64,000 nucleotides of DNA from Caldifarciminota bacterium. GTDB taxonomy: Bacteria; Hydrothermota; Hydrothermia; UBA1063; CAJXJZ01. The notes beneath the pieces are model-generated. The model was given only the letters and a program-made list of their open reading frames with translations. It did no database searches and was not told where the DNA came from. Position numbers and translations under genes: made by a program. The stretch is from the NCBI GenBank assembly GCA_026986775.1, contig JALSNX010000001.1, positions 62,001 to 126,000 on the forward strand, read 5' to 3'. Below, one piece after another: positions 1 through 7,977 of this stretch (position 1 is the first letter of the stretch; the number at the start of each line of letters is the position of its first letter).

Positions 1-1
1 T

Positions 2-238
2 GTATTCGTTAAGGGTATACGCTCATGCCGGGACAGGGGAATAAAGAAAAAATGCTATTTCTTAGAACCAGACCTCAAAGGAGGTATTATAAAGGGAGGA
101 GGAAAGGCAGAAATACTGATAACCGCAGACAGCCTGAGACTTCCTGTTTTAATGAAGAGCAGGCTGTATTTTGGGTCTTTGAAAGTCAAACTCAGAGAAT
201 ACAGAGTGACAGATACGCCTGAAGATGCTGAAAAATAA
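2..238 (+). CDS. DUF3108-like protein, C-terminal end (partial)
   Basis: An open frame enters from the left edge of the window and stops at 236-238. The visible 78 residues end in a pattern (GGKAEILITADSLRLPVLM then a short strand and VKLREYR) that resembles the C-terminal strands of DUF3108 proteins, which are periplasmic or envelope-associated beta-rich proteins of unknown function. The next gene starts at 225 and overlaps it by 14 bp, so the two are probably cotranscribed. The N-terminus lies outside the window, so the family call rests on a short segment. Confidence 0.55.
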   Translation, partial: VFVKGIRSCRDRGIKKKCYFLEPDLKGGIIKGGGKAEILITADSLRLPVLMKSRLYFGSLKVKLREYRVTDTPEDAEK

Positions 239-971
239 CAGGAAAAAATTCCACTTTATAGACTACATATTTCTGGTACTTGTTTTTCTGGCTTTACTGG
301 CACTCTCCTTTTTTCTATGGGCTCAACTTATTCCATACTGGACGATGCGAATTACAACAAAAGCCTTTGATATAACTACCTACGAGGGTCATTTAAACGA
401 GACTCCTTCAAAAAAGTTCTTGAGGGTTGAGTTAATAACAGACTTTGATAAACTCTCAGGAAGTAAACTGGCTTTTGACAGAATACTGACTCTCACCATC
501 AAAGAAAAACCAGATATTCTTATTTTCCTTGGAAAAACAGGTGAAAACGGCCGTTCTCAGAAGAAAATCCTCAGCATGTTCTATCTTCTTCCAGGATTTC
601 AGGTAAATCCTGAAAGGATATTCGTTATACCGGACAGGGCTTTTTACGAATATCTAATAGGTAATACAAAGACGTTGCTTTATTACGTGGACTTCTTTAA
701 ATCTCTGAATGCTGAGGTTGAATTTGAGGGAATAGGATACGTGGCAGACTCAGTAAAGTTTATCATGGCTTCAAGCAGAGACAGAATTGAGTTTTTAGAA
801 GGTGTTAAAAGAGGAACGCTTATTTTCCTTTCAGATGACCCTGAAGATAAAATATACCATGTAATTCCCGAGGTATTTATAACTTATAAAGCATCAAAAG
901 AGATAAAAAAACACCTCCCACCAAACCTTATTATAACAAAAAAGGGTGTTACTTTTTTAAACCTCTATTGA
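225..971 (+). CDS. membrane-anchored metallophosphoesterase-like protein lacking metal ligands
   Basis: A 248-residue protein with one N-terminal membrane segment (about residues 12-34) and an extracytoplasmic body. The layout follows one-TM calcineurin-like phosphoesterases, but each signature position looks replaced: TDFD where SDLH is usual, KPDILIFLGK where PDLVVLTGD is usual, VIPDRA where GNHD is usual, and SDDP where SHEP is usual. The C-terminal GHTHGGQ block is absent. I infer a fold relative that no longer binds two metals, perhaps a binding protein. It overlaps the preceding gene by 14 bp and ends convergently with mlaF, overlapping it by 7 bp. The fold call is my own alignment by eye. 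Confidence 0.5.
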   Translation: MLKNNRKKFHFIDYIFLVLVFLALLALSFFLWAQLIPYWTMRITTKAFDITTYEGHLNETPSKKFLRVELITDFDKLSGSKLAFDRILTLTIKEKPDILIFLGKTGENGRSQKKILSMFYLLPGFQVNPERIFVIPDRAFYEYLIGNTKTLLYYVDFFKSLNAEVEFEGIGYVADSVKFIMASSRDRIEFLEGVKRGTLIFLSDDPEDKIYHVIPEVFITYKASKEIKKHLPPNLIITKKGVTFLNLY

Positions 972-1699
972 CCAAGAAGGCCACCAGATTCAAGGAACTC
1001 CCTCAGCTCTGGACTTTTAGCCTCAAAGTACCTTTTACTTTCTATAACCTCAATTATAACACCATTGTTCAAAAGGGCTATTTTGTCGGATGTGTAAAGT
1101 GCCCCACGTATATCGTGGGTCACAAGTACACCTGTAATACCTTCCATCTTATTGAGTTTTTTTATCAACTTGTTTATTTTCCATGCCGTAAGAACATCAA
1201 GACCGGTTGTGGGTTCATCATAGAGAAGATATTTTGGCCTTGAAACAATGGCTCTGGCAAGGCCCACACGTTTTTTCATTCCACCTGATAATTCTGCGGG
1301 ATAAAGGTTTTCTATACCCTCAAGATCAACAAGATAAAGTGCCTCTTCTACCCTGCTTTTTATTTCATTCTCTGAGAAACCACGCTCTCTCAATGGCAAT
1401 GCTATGTTTTCGTACACTGTCATGGAATCAAACAGTGCTGCGCCCTGAAACACATAACTGAAATTTTTTCTCAGGCGATAAAGATCACGCTTTGATAATT
1501 TTGTAACATCAACCCCATCAACGATAACACTTCCCTTATCGGGCTTTAAAAGACCAATAACATGTTTTAAAAACACAGATTTACCTTCACCGCTTTTACC
1601 GAGTATTGCAATATCCTCACCATCTTTAATGGTAAGATTAACTCCCTTTAAAACTTCCTTATCACCAAAACTTTTATAAAGGTCAATAATCTCAATCAT
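965..1699 (-). CDS. mlaF: MlaF-type ABC transporter ATP-binding protein
   Basis: A 244-residue ABC ATPase with Walker A GKSGEGKS (residues 34-41), Q-loop, signature LSGGMKKR (about 137) and Walker B/D-loop LLYDEPTTGLD (about 159-169). The short conserved LSGGMKKRVGLARA form and the adjacent MlaE gene place it in the Mla/MCE phospholipid transport family, which moves lipids between the inner and outer membranes. Its start overlaps the end of mlaE by 4 bp. No MCE-domain (MlaD) gene follows: the next gene is convergent and unrelated, so the substrate-binding partner must be encoded elsewhere. Confidence 0.9.
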   Translation of the reverse strand: MIEIIDLYKSFGDKEVLKGVNLTIKDGEDIAILGKSGEGKSVFLKHVIGLLKPDKGSVIVDGVDVTKLSKRDLYRLRKNFSYVFQGAALFDSMTVYENIALPLRERGFSENEIKSRVEEALYLVDLEGIENLYPAELSGGMKKRVGLARAIVSRPKYLLYDEPTTGLDVLTAWKINKLIKKLNKMEGITGVLVTHDIRGALYTSDKIALLNNGVIIEVIESKRYFEAKSPELREFLESGGLLGQ

Positions 1700-2448
1700 C
1701 CGTAAAGAATCACCCCAAGTATGTAATCAGCCATTAAAACAAACAGTGAAGAATACATAACTGCCTGTGTGGTAGCAATTCCTACACCCTTCGCACCCTC
1801 TTTAGCATAATACCCAAAGGAACTTGAGATAAAGGCTATCAAAAAGCCAAAAACAACGCTTTTCAAAAGACCTCCAAAGAGGTCAATGGGATAAAAATAG
1901 GTTCTTATACCTGAAAAGAATGTAGAAAACGGAATATCAAGGTAAACTGCAGATACAACAGCAGAACCAGCAATAGCCACAAAATCAGCAAGTACCACTA
2001 AAAGTGGCATCATTATAATACCAGCAAGCAGTCTGGGAAGTATAAGATGTCTTACTGAATTTATCCCCAGTGTTTCAAGTGCATCAATCTGCTCTGTAAT
2101 CCTCATTGTGCCAAGTTCTGCAGCCATTCCTGCACCCACTCTTCCTGCAACTATCAGAGCGGTAATAACAGGTCCAAGTTCCATCATCACAACTTTTGCC
2201 ACTCCCATTCCCAGAAGGTCTAAAGGAGCATAATCCCTTATTTGATATGCCGTCTGAACTGAAGATACCATTCCTACAAAGGACGATGCCAAACTCACCA
2301 GAAAAAGGGACCTCACCCCAAAAAACTCAAGTTGCTCCACAAAGGGCCTTTTAATTTTACCTATTTCTCTTATGGATAAAATAGACTCCCACAATAACAG
2401 GAAAGCCTGCCCCGTGCCCTTTGCTGCAAGATACAGAAGTCTAAACAT
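1696..2448 (-). CDS. mlaE: MlaE-type ABC transporter permease
   Basis: A 250-residue integral membrane protein of the MlaE/TGD1 family. The diagnostic cytoplasmic loop GRVGAGMAAELGTM followed by ITEQIDALETLG is present (about residues 102-127), with hydrophobic segments on both sides. It pairs with the ATPase MlaF encoded directly downstream to form the inner-membrane part of a lipid transporter. Its start codon overlaps the accC stop in a TGATG junction, so translation is probably coupled to accC. That places phospholipid trafficking and fatty acid synthesis initiation in one transcript. Confidence 0.92.
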   Translation of the reverse strand: MFRLLYLAAKGTGQAFLLLWESILSIREIGKIKRPFVEQLEFFGVRSLFLVSLASSFVGMVSSVQTAYQIRDYAPLDLLGMGVAKVVMMELGPVITALIVAGRVGAGMAAELGTMRITEQIDALETLGINSVRHLILPRLLAGIIMMPLLVVLADFVAIAGSAVVSAVYLDIPFSTFFSGIRTYFYPIDLFGGLLKSVVFGFLIAFISSSFGYYAKEGAKGVGIATTQAVMYSSLFVLMADYILGVILYG

Positions 2449-3782
2449 CAGAGCCGTTCTAAGAACTTTGTATCAATATCACCATTTACAAAATCTGGAT
2501 GCTCCAGAATGGTGTTAAACAGGGGAATTGTGGTCTTAACTCCTTCAATAATAAACTCAGAAAGGGCTCTTTTCATCCTTGCAATAGCCTCACTTCTGTC
2601 TCTTCCACGTGCTATTAACTTTGCAAGTAAAGAGTCATAGTTTGGTGGAATTTCATAACCATGGTAAATTGCAGAGTCAACCCTTATACCCGGACCACCG
2701 GGAAGATGGAGAAACGTGATTTTTCCCGGCGAGGGTGCAAAATTTCTTTCAGGGTCTTCTGCATTTATTCTCACCTCTATGGCATGTCCACGAAATTCAA
2801 CTTCTTCCTGTTTAAAAGACAACCTCTCACCTGCTGCAATACGTATCTGCTCCTTAACGAGGTCAATATCCGTAACCCACTCAGTAACAGGATGTTCCAC
2901 CTGAATTCTTGTATTCATCTCCATAAAATAGAAATTACCATCCTCATCTCTGATAAATTCCATTGTTCCAGCAGAGTAGTACCCTATCTTGGCTGCACCT
3001 CTTACGGCTATTTCCCCAAGTCGTTTCCTTGTTTCCTCATCAACAACCACAGATGGAGATTCCTCAAGCAGTTTCTGATGCCTTCTCTGTATTGAGCACT
3101 CCCTTTCTCCAAGGTGAACCACATTTCCGTGCCTATCTGCAAGCACCTGCACTTCTATATGTCTTGGTCTTCTTATGTACTTTTCAATGTAAACACGACC
3201 ATCATTAAACGCTATTTCAGCCTCTTTTTGGGCAGTTTCAAGTTGAGATTTGAGGTCTTCCATCCTTTCAACAACTCTCATTCCCCTTCCACCACCACCA
3301 GCAGCAGCCTTAATTATAACAGGAAGGCCTATTTCTTCCACAATGGCTCTGGCTTCATCATAGGTGGAAACAGGGTCAAGGGTTCCGGGCAAAATCGGAA
3401 CTTTTGCCTCTTTCATCACCCTCTTTGCAGCAATCTTATCCCCCATAAGCCTTATGGAGTCAGCAGAAGGGCCAATAAACGTGAAACCTGCCTTTTCAAC
3501 TATTTCAGCAAAATCAGGGTTCTCAGCGAGGAAACCGTAGCCAGGGTGTATAGCATCAGCGCCTGAAACCTCTGCTGCACTGATAATCCTTGGAATATTA
3601 AGATAACTTTCCTTTGGTGAGGGAGGACCAACGCACACAGAATAATCAGCAATACTCACATGCAAAGCATTTTTATCAGCCTCAGAGTATATGGCAACAG
3701 ATTCAATACCTAATTCTTTAAGGGCATAAATAACCCTCAGTGCAATTTCCCCTCTATTCGCTACAAGCACCCTTTTGAACAT
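2448..3782 (-). CDS. accC: biotin carboxylase (acetyl-CoA carboxylase subunit)
   Basis: A 444-residue protein, the full length of biotin carboxylase. It has the N-terminal domain ([14 protein letters not shown]), the ATP-grasp glycine-rich loop [12 protein letters not shown], the [10 protein letters not shown] segment and the catalytic [14 protein letters not shown] motif. It carboxylates biotin on a carrier protein, the first half of malonyl-CoA synthesis. No accB or carboxyltransferase genes are adjacent, so it may serve acetyl-CoA carboxylase or another biotin enzyme. There is no Shine-Dalgarno before the ATG. A TAAAAT box at 3792-3797 lies 9 nt upstream, so a leaderless message is possible, although the -35 region is poor. 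Confidence 0.93.
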   Translation of the reverse strand: MFKRVLVANRGEIALRVIYALKELGIESVAIYSEADKNALHVSIADYSVCVGPPSPKESYLNIPRIISAAEVSGADAIHPGYGFLAENPDFAEIVEKAGFTFIGPSADSIRLMGDKIAAKRVMKEAKVPILPGTLDPVSTYDEARAIVEEIGLPVIIKAAAGGGGRGMRVVERMEDLKSQLETAQKEAEIAFNDGRVYIEKYIRRPRHIEVQVLADRHGNVVHLGERECSIQRRHQKLLEESPSVVVDEETRKRLGEIAVRGAAKIGYYSAGTMEFIRDEDGNFYFMEMNTRIQVEHPVTEWVTDIDLVKEQIRIAAGERLSFKQEEVEFRGHAIEVRINAEDPERNFAPSPGKITFLHLPGGPGIRVDSAIYHGYEIPPNYDSLLAKLIARGRDRSEAIARMKRALSEFIIEGVKTTIPLFNTILEHPDFVNGDIDTKFLERL

Positions 3783-3922
3783 AGTAAAACTATTTTAACC
3801 CATAGATGACGTAGAGGGAAATGATTCCACGTTTTTTTACAGTACCCAAAGACAAAAGAAAAAAATACTCCCATCATTTACAGTACTTTATAATTTAAGT
3901 AAAGCAAACGGAGGAGTTATAT

Positions 3923-4669
3923 ATGCTGAGCATTATCTTCCTTATTATAACCTCACAGTTCAATCAGTACTATCAAAACACATGGGATTCTCCATCTTAT
4001 ATTGCCTTTTTTGATGTAAATGGAGATGGCCATAAGGATGCCATATTGTTTTATGGAGACTCGCTGAAAATACATACACTTACGGATAATACACTTAGAG
4101 GTATTATCTATTCTTCACCTTATGAAGAAATTATGAGTTACGTGTACACCACGGGGAATGAGGATTTGATAGTGGAAAAATACACATATAACAGTTCCGA
4201 CGGTTCCTACACATTTAAAATCTATTACTATACGAACTATTCCACTTCTACCTGGGAATCTGCTGAATTTGTTTCTCATTATTACTATTACCCATACCCC
4301 GTATTTACTGATATGGATGGCGATGGGAATACAGATATTGTTATATCATACAGGAACGCGGATTCTACAATTACTACAGTTATTTACAAAGGCACCATCT
4401 CAGGCATTAAACAATCAAAAAATACTTATGCTTTTAAAAACAACAACCCTTTTACAATCAAATTTATGGCATCAGAGCATGGAGAATACAGCATAAAATT
4501 TTATGATATATCTGGCAGACTCAGAGGAACTTTCCATATAAAAGCGCATAAAGGAGAAAACACAATCATTCCGCCGTTCATATCACGTGGAGTTATGTTC
4601 TACAGAATTTTTAACAAAAACACACTGGTACAGGAAGGACGGATTATGAATTTCAAAGAGGGGAAGTAA
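3923..4669 (+). CDS. secreted FG-GAP repeat protein with type IX-like sorting domain
   Basis: A 248-residue secreted protein with a short hydrophobic N-terminus. Two FG-GAP/VCBS calcium-binding loops are visible (FDVNGDGHKDAI about residues 30-41, FTDMDGDGNTDIVI about 129-142). Its last 75 or so residues form a beta-sandwich with the FYDISGRLRG motif typical of type A C-terminal sorting domains read by type IX secretion. It is probably exported to the cell surface; substrate and partners are unknown. The start is supported by GGAGG 8 bp upstream. A TATAAT box lies at 3889-3894 on the divergent side of accC. Confidence 0.7.
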   Translation: MLSIIFLIITSQFNQYYQNTWDSPSYIAFFDVNGDGHKDAILFYGDSLKIHTLTDNTLRGIIYSSPYEEIMSYVYTTGNEDLIVEKYTYNSSDGSYTFKIYYYTNYSTSTWESAEFVSHYYYYPYPVFTDMDGDGNTDIVISYRNADSTITTVIYKGTISGIKQSKNTYAFKNNNPFTIKFMASEHGEYSIKFYDISGRLRGTFHIKAHKGENTIIPPFISRGVMFYRIFNKNTLVQEGRIMNFKEGK

Positions 4670-4680
4670 GAACTTCCCCT
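4659..4680. terminator. hairpin at converging gene ends
   Basis: AGGGGAAGT and ACTTCCCCT form a 9-bp stem with a 4-nt loop across the stop codon of the FG-GAP gene and just past the end of the carbonic anhydrase gene. The position between converging genes fits a bidirectional terminator, although neither side has a strong T tract. Confidence 0.5.
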
Positions 4681-4687
4681 GAAAATT

Positions 4688-5428
4688 TCACTTCAAAATC
4701 ACTCTTGCGTTTACAGGCTGAACTGGTCTATTATTGGGCATACCCATTACTTTCTTGAATCTTTCAACCTGTTCTTTTGAAACAGTAGCATATTCTTTAA
4801 GCACTATCCACCTGACACCCTCTGTACATGGAGGGGTGGTAAGAGAGCCGTTAAATCTGTAGTAATCCTTATTTTTTGGTAAAAGATTGTGTGGCTTACA
4901 TGTAAAAGTGATTTTGTTCTTACCGACTTTTTCAGGCATCTTCTTCCACAATTTCTCAATAAGCGGATTTTTCTCACCATATTCAAAAAGTAGTGCCACA
5001 ACGGCAAGATTCCCATCTTTATCCTGATAGACAAAATGTGCCTCCATAGGAAATGACCTCCCCTCTATAAGATTTTCACTTGGGGAATGAAAGTGAAACT
5101 GTAAAAGAGTGAATTTCCTTCCGTCTATCTCAACAGTTGTCCCGGGGGAAACTCCCACTTTTATTGTGTGTCCATTATTTTCTATATATATAGCGTGACC
5201 ATTGTCTTCAAAGTTAAGTTCGGGTAAATCTGCCTCAATAAATCCCTTCAAATCTATCGGAGACTGATTTTTGCCCTTTGAGCACATCTCAAATTCAGGA
5301 GAAAGAGAGCCCCAGTACACAGGGCCTGTCTTACCGGTGTATCCCCATTTTACTTTTCCTTCTCCTCCATACAAAATGGAGGCATACAGGCCCATTGCAA
5401 TTATTATCAGCATTCTGCGTATCCTCAT
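4688..5428 (-). CDS. alpha-type carbonic anhydrase, exported
   Basis: A 246-residue alpha-carbonic anhydrase that interconverts CO2 and bicarbonate in the periplasm. It has a signal peptide (residues 1-21). Zinc ligands are H112 and H114 (QFHFHSPSEN) and H131 (MEAHFVY); the catalytic-site Thr is in SLTTPPC (about 197). C49 and C201 can form the disulfide usual in bacterial members. A GGAGG lies before the ATG. It is the last gene of an apparent operon with the cytochrome b5-like and thioferritin genes, only 15 bp after its neighbour, which suggests induction with oxidative stress genes. Confidence 0.93.
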   Translation of the reverse strand: MRIRRMLIIIAMGLYASILYGGEGKVKWGYTGKTGPVYWGSLSPEFEMCSKGKNQSPIDLKGFIEADLPELNFEDNGHAIYIENNGHTIKVGVSPGTTVEIDGRKFTLLQFHFHSPSENLIEGRSFPMEAHFVYQDKDGNLAVVALLFEYGEKNPLIEKLWKKMPEKVGKNKITFTCKPHNLLPKNKDYYRFNGSLTTPPCTEGVRWIVLKEYATVSKEQVERFKKVMGMPNNRPVQPVNARVILK

Positions 5429-5443
5429 TTTTTACCTCCTGCT

Positions 5444-5680
5444 TTACTTACATTCTAATACCCCCACCACAGGGAATCTCTTTATAAATTCATCCCCGTG
5501 CGGAGCCTTTTTGAGTTCCTCTGTAAGGTCACAACCTGCCACATGCAAAGCCATATGTTTTCCACCTTTCCATAGAAAACTGTTTGTAACATTGTAAACC
5601 CTGCCTTTATAAGCAACATAAGCAGGCCTTCCCTCTTTACCATCAAAATATTTCAATTCATCTTTAGAAAAAATCTTCAT
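5444..5680 (-). CDS. small cytochrome b5-like heme/steroid-binding domain protein
   Basis: A 78-residue single-domain protein matching the short prokaryotic cytochrome b5-like family: KIFSKDELKYFDGKEGRPAYVAYKG at the N-terminus, then LWKGGKHMALHVAGCDLTEELKKAPHG, and a final FPVVGVL. Two histidines (in GKHMALH) could ligate heme, but the classical HPGG pair is not present, so heme binding is uncertain. No signal peptide or membrane segment is seen, so it is probably cytoplasmic. It lies between the thioferritin and carbonic anhydrase genes in the same orientation. Confidence 0.8.
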   Translation of the reverse strand: MKIFSKDELKYFDGKEGRPAYVAYKGRVYNVTNSFLWKGGKHMALHVAGCDLTEELKKAPHGDEFIKRFPVVGVLECK

Positions 5681-5720
5681 ACTCCATATTACAGGGGACG
5701 ACCCCGGCGCCCCCGATATT

Positions 5721-6269
5721 CTACTTCAAAAACTTTGACACAAATGGAGAAGTCTCTCCCCTTCTCATAAAGTGCCCGGACGGACCTTCACCAAGAAATT
5801 CAGAGAACCATGACTCATGTTCAATTTCTTCGTTCAAAATCGCAAGTGCAAGGTCATATGTCCTGTGGTCTTTTCCAGCGGTCATATTACATATCTGGGT
5901 ATATTCACGAACAGCACACCTCTCAGCCTCAACGAGTACTTTGAGGATTTCTTCTACTGTTGGATTTTCAGGCAATCTGGCAGGAGGACACGCTGACATA
6001 TCATGAAATTCCTTCATATCATCGGGTAACTTGCCACCAAGTTCATATATTCTCGGAACGAGTGCCTCAAAATGATTTCTATCCTCAATTCTCGCGACCT
6101 CTGCTATTTCTTTCAAACCTTCTCCCTTAAGACCTATCAGATTTGTCCTGAGTATTGTGTAATAATAGTATGTGGTAAGTTCTGCCGCAGCATTCTTTAT
6201 CAACAGTTCCAGAAGCACGTCAACATCCACGCCCGACCTTTCTACCATTTCTCTTGTTACTTTAGCCAT
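5721..6269 (-). CDS. Dps-like ferritin (thioferritin/DPSL family)
   Basis: A 182-residue four-helix ferritin-like protein. Ferroxidase-type ligands are visible: E30 (AAAELTTYYY), E62 and H66 (IEDRNHFEAL), E115 (VEAERC), and E148/E150 with H151 (NEEIEHE). Cys94 and Cys118 have about the spacing of the cysteine pair known in archaeal and bacterial Dps-like thioferritins, which store iron and consume hydrogen peroxide. A sigma-70 promoter and PerR-like box lie just upstream, and AGGAGG precedes the ATG. It is probably the first gene of an operon with the b5-like protein and carbonic anhydrase. Confidence 0.85.
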   Translation of the reverse strand: MAKVTREMVERSGVDVDVLLELLIKNAAAELTTYYYYTILRTNLIGLKGEGLKEIAEVARIEDRNHFEALVPRIYELGGKLPDDMKEFHDMSACPPARLPENPTVEEILKVLVEAERCAVREYTQICNMTAGKDHRTYDLALAILNEEIEHESWFSEFLGEGPSGHFMRRGETSPFVSKFLK

Positions 6270-6299
6270 GATAAACCTCCTTTTATAAAAATTTTAGAT

Positions 6300-6343
6300 T
6301 TATAGTTATTCTAAAGTATAAAGAGCGGAGTTTGCTTTGTCAA
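6300..6343 (-). promoter_or_regulatory. sigma-70 promoter with PerR-like box for thioferritin operon
   Basis: Read on the minus strand: TTGACA (6338-6343), 17-bp spacer, TATACT (6315-6320). Immediately downstream lies a near-palindrome whose plus-strand text is TTATAGTTATTCTAA (6300-6314). It matches the PerR consensus TTATAATNATTATAA at all but two fixed positions. A repressor bound there would cover the transcription start, consistent with peroxide or iron control of the Dps-like gene. Confidence 0.65.
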
Positions 6344-6404
6344 GTACTTTAAAATTTATGCAATTAACATAAACTTTCGTCTCATAAAAATACTCAAAAC
6401 TCCA

Positions 6405-7190
6405 TCAATTCCCCACACTCTCATATCTTTTTATCCCAGCACTCCACAGTATGTTAACCACCATATATAAAAAGATAACAATAAGGGTTTCATAACCGAG
6501 GGTTTTCCACACCTCTCCTTTTCCTAAAATAATCCTTGCAGGAAAGTTGGAGACCACTCCGAGAGGGATAATAGTAAGGAAAACAAATGACAGCACTTTT
6601 CCGAAAATCCGCACTGGATACTGGCCGAAAACCTCCATATCGCTTATTATTTCGTAAAGCATATAGGCCCTGTAAAGGTAAAAGGACACGGAGAAAAAAA
6701 TCAGATTTATTTCAAGATAGAGGAAGTATGAAAGGGTAAGAGACATAAAAAACCACGGAAGATTATGCCATAAGGGGTTTGCCTTTAAAAAACCGTAAAA
6801 TAGCACAAGCACTCCTGTAATGACTCTGAGTAACGCCTTCAGATCAGGTGCGCTAAAGGAAACAAAAATCTTTGGGTCTATGGGTCTTAGAAGGATAAGG
6901 TCAAGATACCCACCCTCTATCATATAAGTCAATTTCCACAGTCCCCGCTCATTCAATGTGTAATAGAGATACACGATTATGCTCATAACACCCTGAATTA
7001 CAATAACCTCACCCTTTGTCCATCCCACAATAGACGGCGTTTTTTTGAATATGGCGGTGAGAATAACAAAGATATTTCCCAGAGCCATCAGGATGGATGC
7101 CATGAAATTCAGTATGGAGGAACTTTTAAACACAAGGCTTCTCGTAATACTCAATTTTATCACATGAAAAATAACTTTGATTTCTCTCAT
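6405..7190 (-). CDS. ABC-2 type transporter permease (second subunit)
   Basis: A 261-residue membrane protein with about six hydrophobic segments, of the ABC-2 permease class (PF06182-like/DUF990). The motif SIVVYLYYTLNERGLWKL followed by EGGYLDLILLRPIDP is characteristic: the same region in its partner reads REGIMSNFLTRPLNL. It probably forms a heterodimeric exporter channel with the preceding permease. I place the start at 7190, where a GGGGGGTTGAT ribosome site fits; an upstream in-frame ATG at 7208 would overlap the previous gene. The substrate is unknown. Confidence 0.8.
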   Translation of the reverse strand: MREIKVIFHVIKLSITRSLVFKSSSILNFMASILMALGNIFVILTAIFKKTPSIVGWTKGEVIVIQGVMSIIVYLYYTLNERGLWKLTYMIEGGYLDLILLRPIDPKIFVSFSAPDLKALLRVITGVLVLFYGFLKANPLWHNLPWFFMSLTLSYFLYLEINLIFFSVSFYLYRAYMLYEIISDMEVFGQYPVRIFGKVLSFVFLTIIPLGVVSNFPARIILGKGEVWKTLGYETLIVIFLYMVVNILWSAGIKRYESVGN

Positions 7191-7191
7191 A

Positions 7192-7977
7192 TCAACCCCC
7201 CGGTGCACTGTATTTTACAAGGCCTTTTTTCAATACATACAGGGATGTTCCCCAGAAAGTCAGTATCCACAAAAGCATGGCAACAAAATGATAGAGTATT
7301 TCGTGGTATGAAACCTTACCCATAAAAACCCTTGTGGGAAAGTACGCCACATAATTGAAGGGCTGGTAAATCAGGAATTTCTTAAAAGGCACAATGTTCA
7401 GAGGAATAAGATACCCGGAAAGGAAACTCTTGATGACAAAAAGGACATTTGAATATCCCGAAACCTCTTCAAACCAGAATGAAAGGGCCTCTACCCAGAA
7501 ACTTGCGGAATAGTAAATAATGCCGCCGCCAATCCAGAACAGAATGGCAAGTAAGATAAAAGCGATATTATGGGGTAGAACAAAGAAATTACCAAAAATC
7601 AAATACATACTCGCTATGAAAATCACCGTTGAGGTCATGTATGCCCATTTGGCGCCAAAAGTCCTTGAATAATAAAGATAATAAAGGTTTAAAGGGCGGG
7701 TAAGAAAGTTTGACATGATGCCTTCTCTTACGAACCATGAAAATTCATTCCAGCACACAGGTACATGGTGAAAGAAGAAGTTGGAGATAAGGTAGTATGT
7801 GGCCATTTCCCTGAATGTGTATCCCCAACCTGTCCCATTAATGGAAAAAATCGTCCGCCAGAGCAGGAAAAAGGCAAAAAAAGCCACCATCTCGCTCATG
7901 GTGTTGAAAAATATGTTTGCCCTGTATCTCAATGCATATTTCATTTCATAAATCGCCATATTCCAGTAAACCCTCAT
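7192..7977 (-). CDS. ABC-2 type transporter permease (first subunit)
   Basis: A 261-residue polytopic membrane protein of the ABC-2 permease class, with about six hydrophobic stretches and the interfacial motif REGIMSNFLTRPLNL between segments two and three. It overlaps the ATPase gene by 4 bp and is followed at once by a second permease gene, so the three encode one exporter. Substrates of this subgroup are mostly unknown and include lipophilic compounds and drugs in characterised cases. Confidence 0.8.
   Translation of the reverse strand: MRVYWNMAIYEMKYALRYRANIFFNTMSEMVAFFAFFLLWRTIFSINGTGWGYTFREMATYYLISNFFFHHVPVCWNEFSWFVREGIMSNFLTRPLNLYYLYYSRTFGAKWAYMTSTVIFIASMYLIFGNFFVLPHNIAFILLAILFWIGGGIIYYSASFWVEALSFWFEEVSGYSNVLFVIKSFLSGYLIPLNIVPFKKFLIYQPFNYVAYFPTRVFMGKVSYHEILYHFVAMLLWILTFWGTSLYVLKKGLVKYSAPGG

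Noticed and set aside
25-222. 65-residue plus-strand open frame at the left edge
   Set aside because: It is a shadow of the DUF3108-like frame from position 2 to 238, which has the coherent protein pattern.
2661-3566. Overlapping plus-strand frames of 144 and 150 residues
   Set aside because: Antisense to accC, whose protein is complete and conserved over this range.
5690-5716. GC-rich GGGGACGACCCC hairpin between the thioferritin and b5-like genes
   Set aside because: Short 4-bp stem without T tract; it may be an attenuator but cannot be supported as a terminator.
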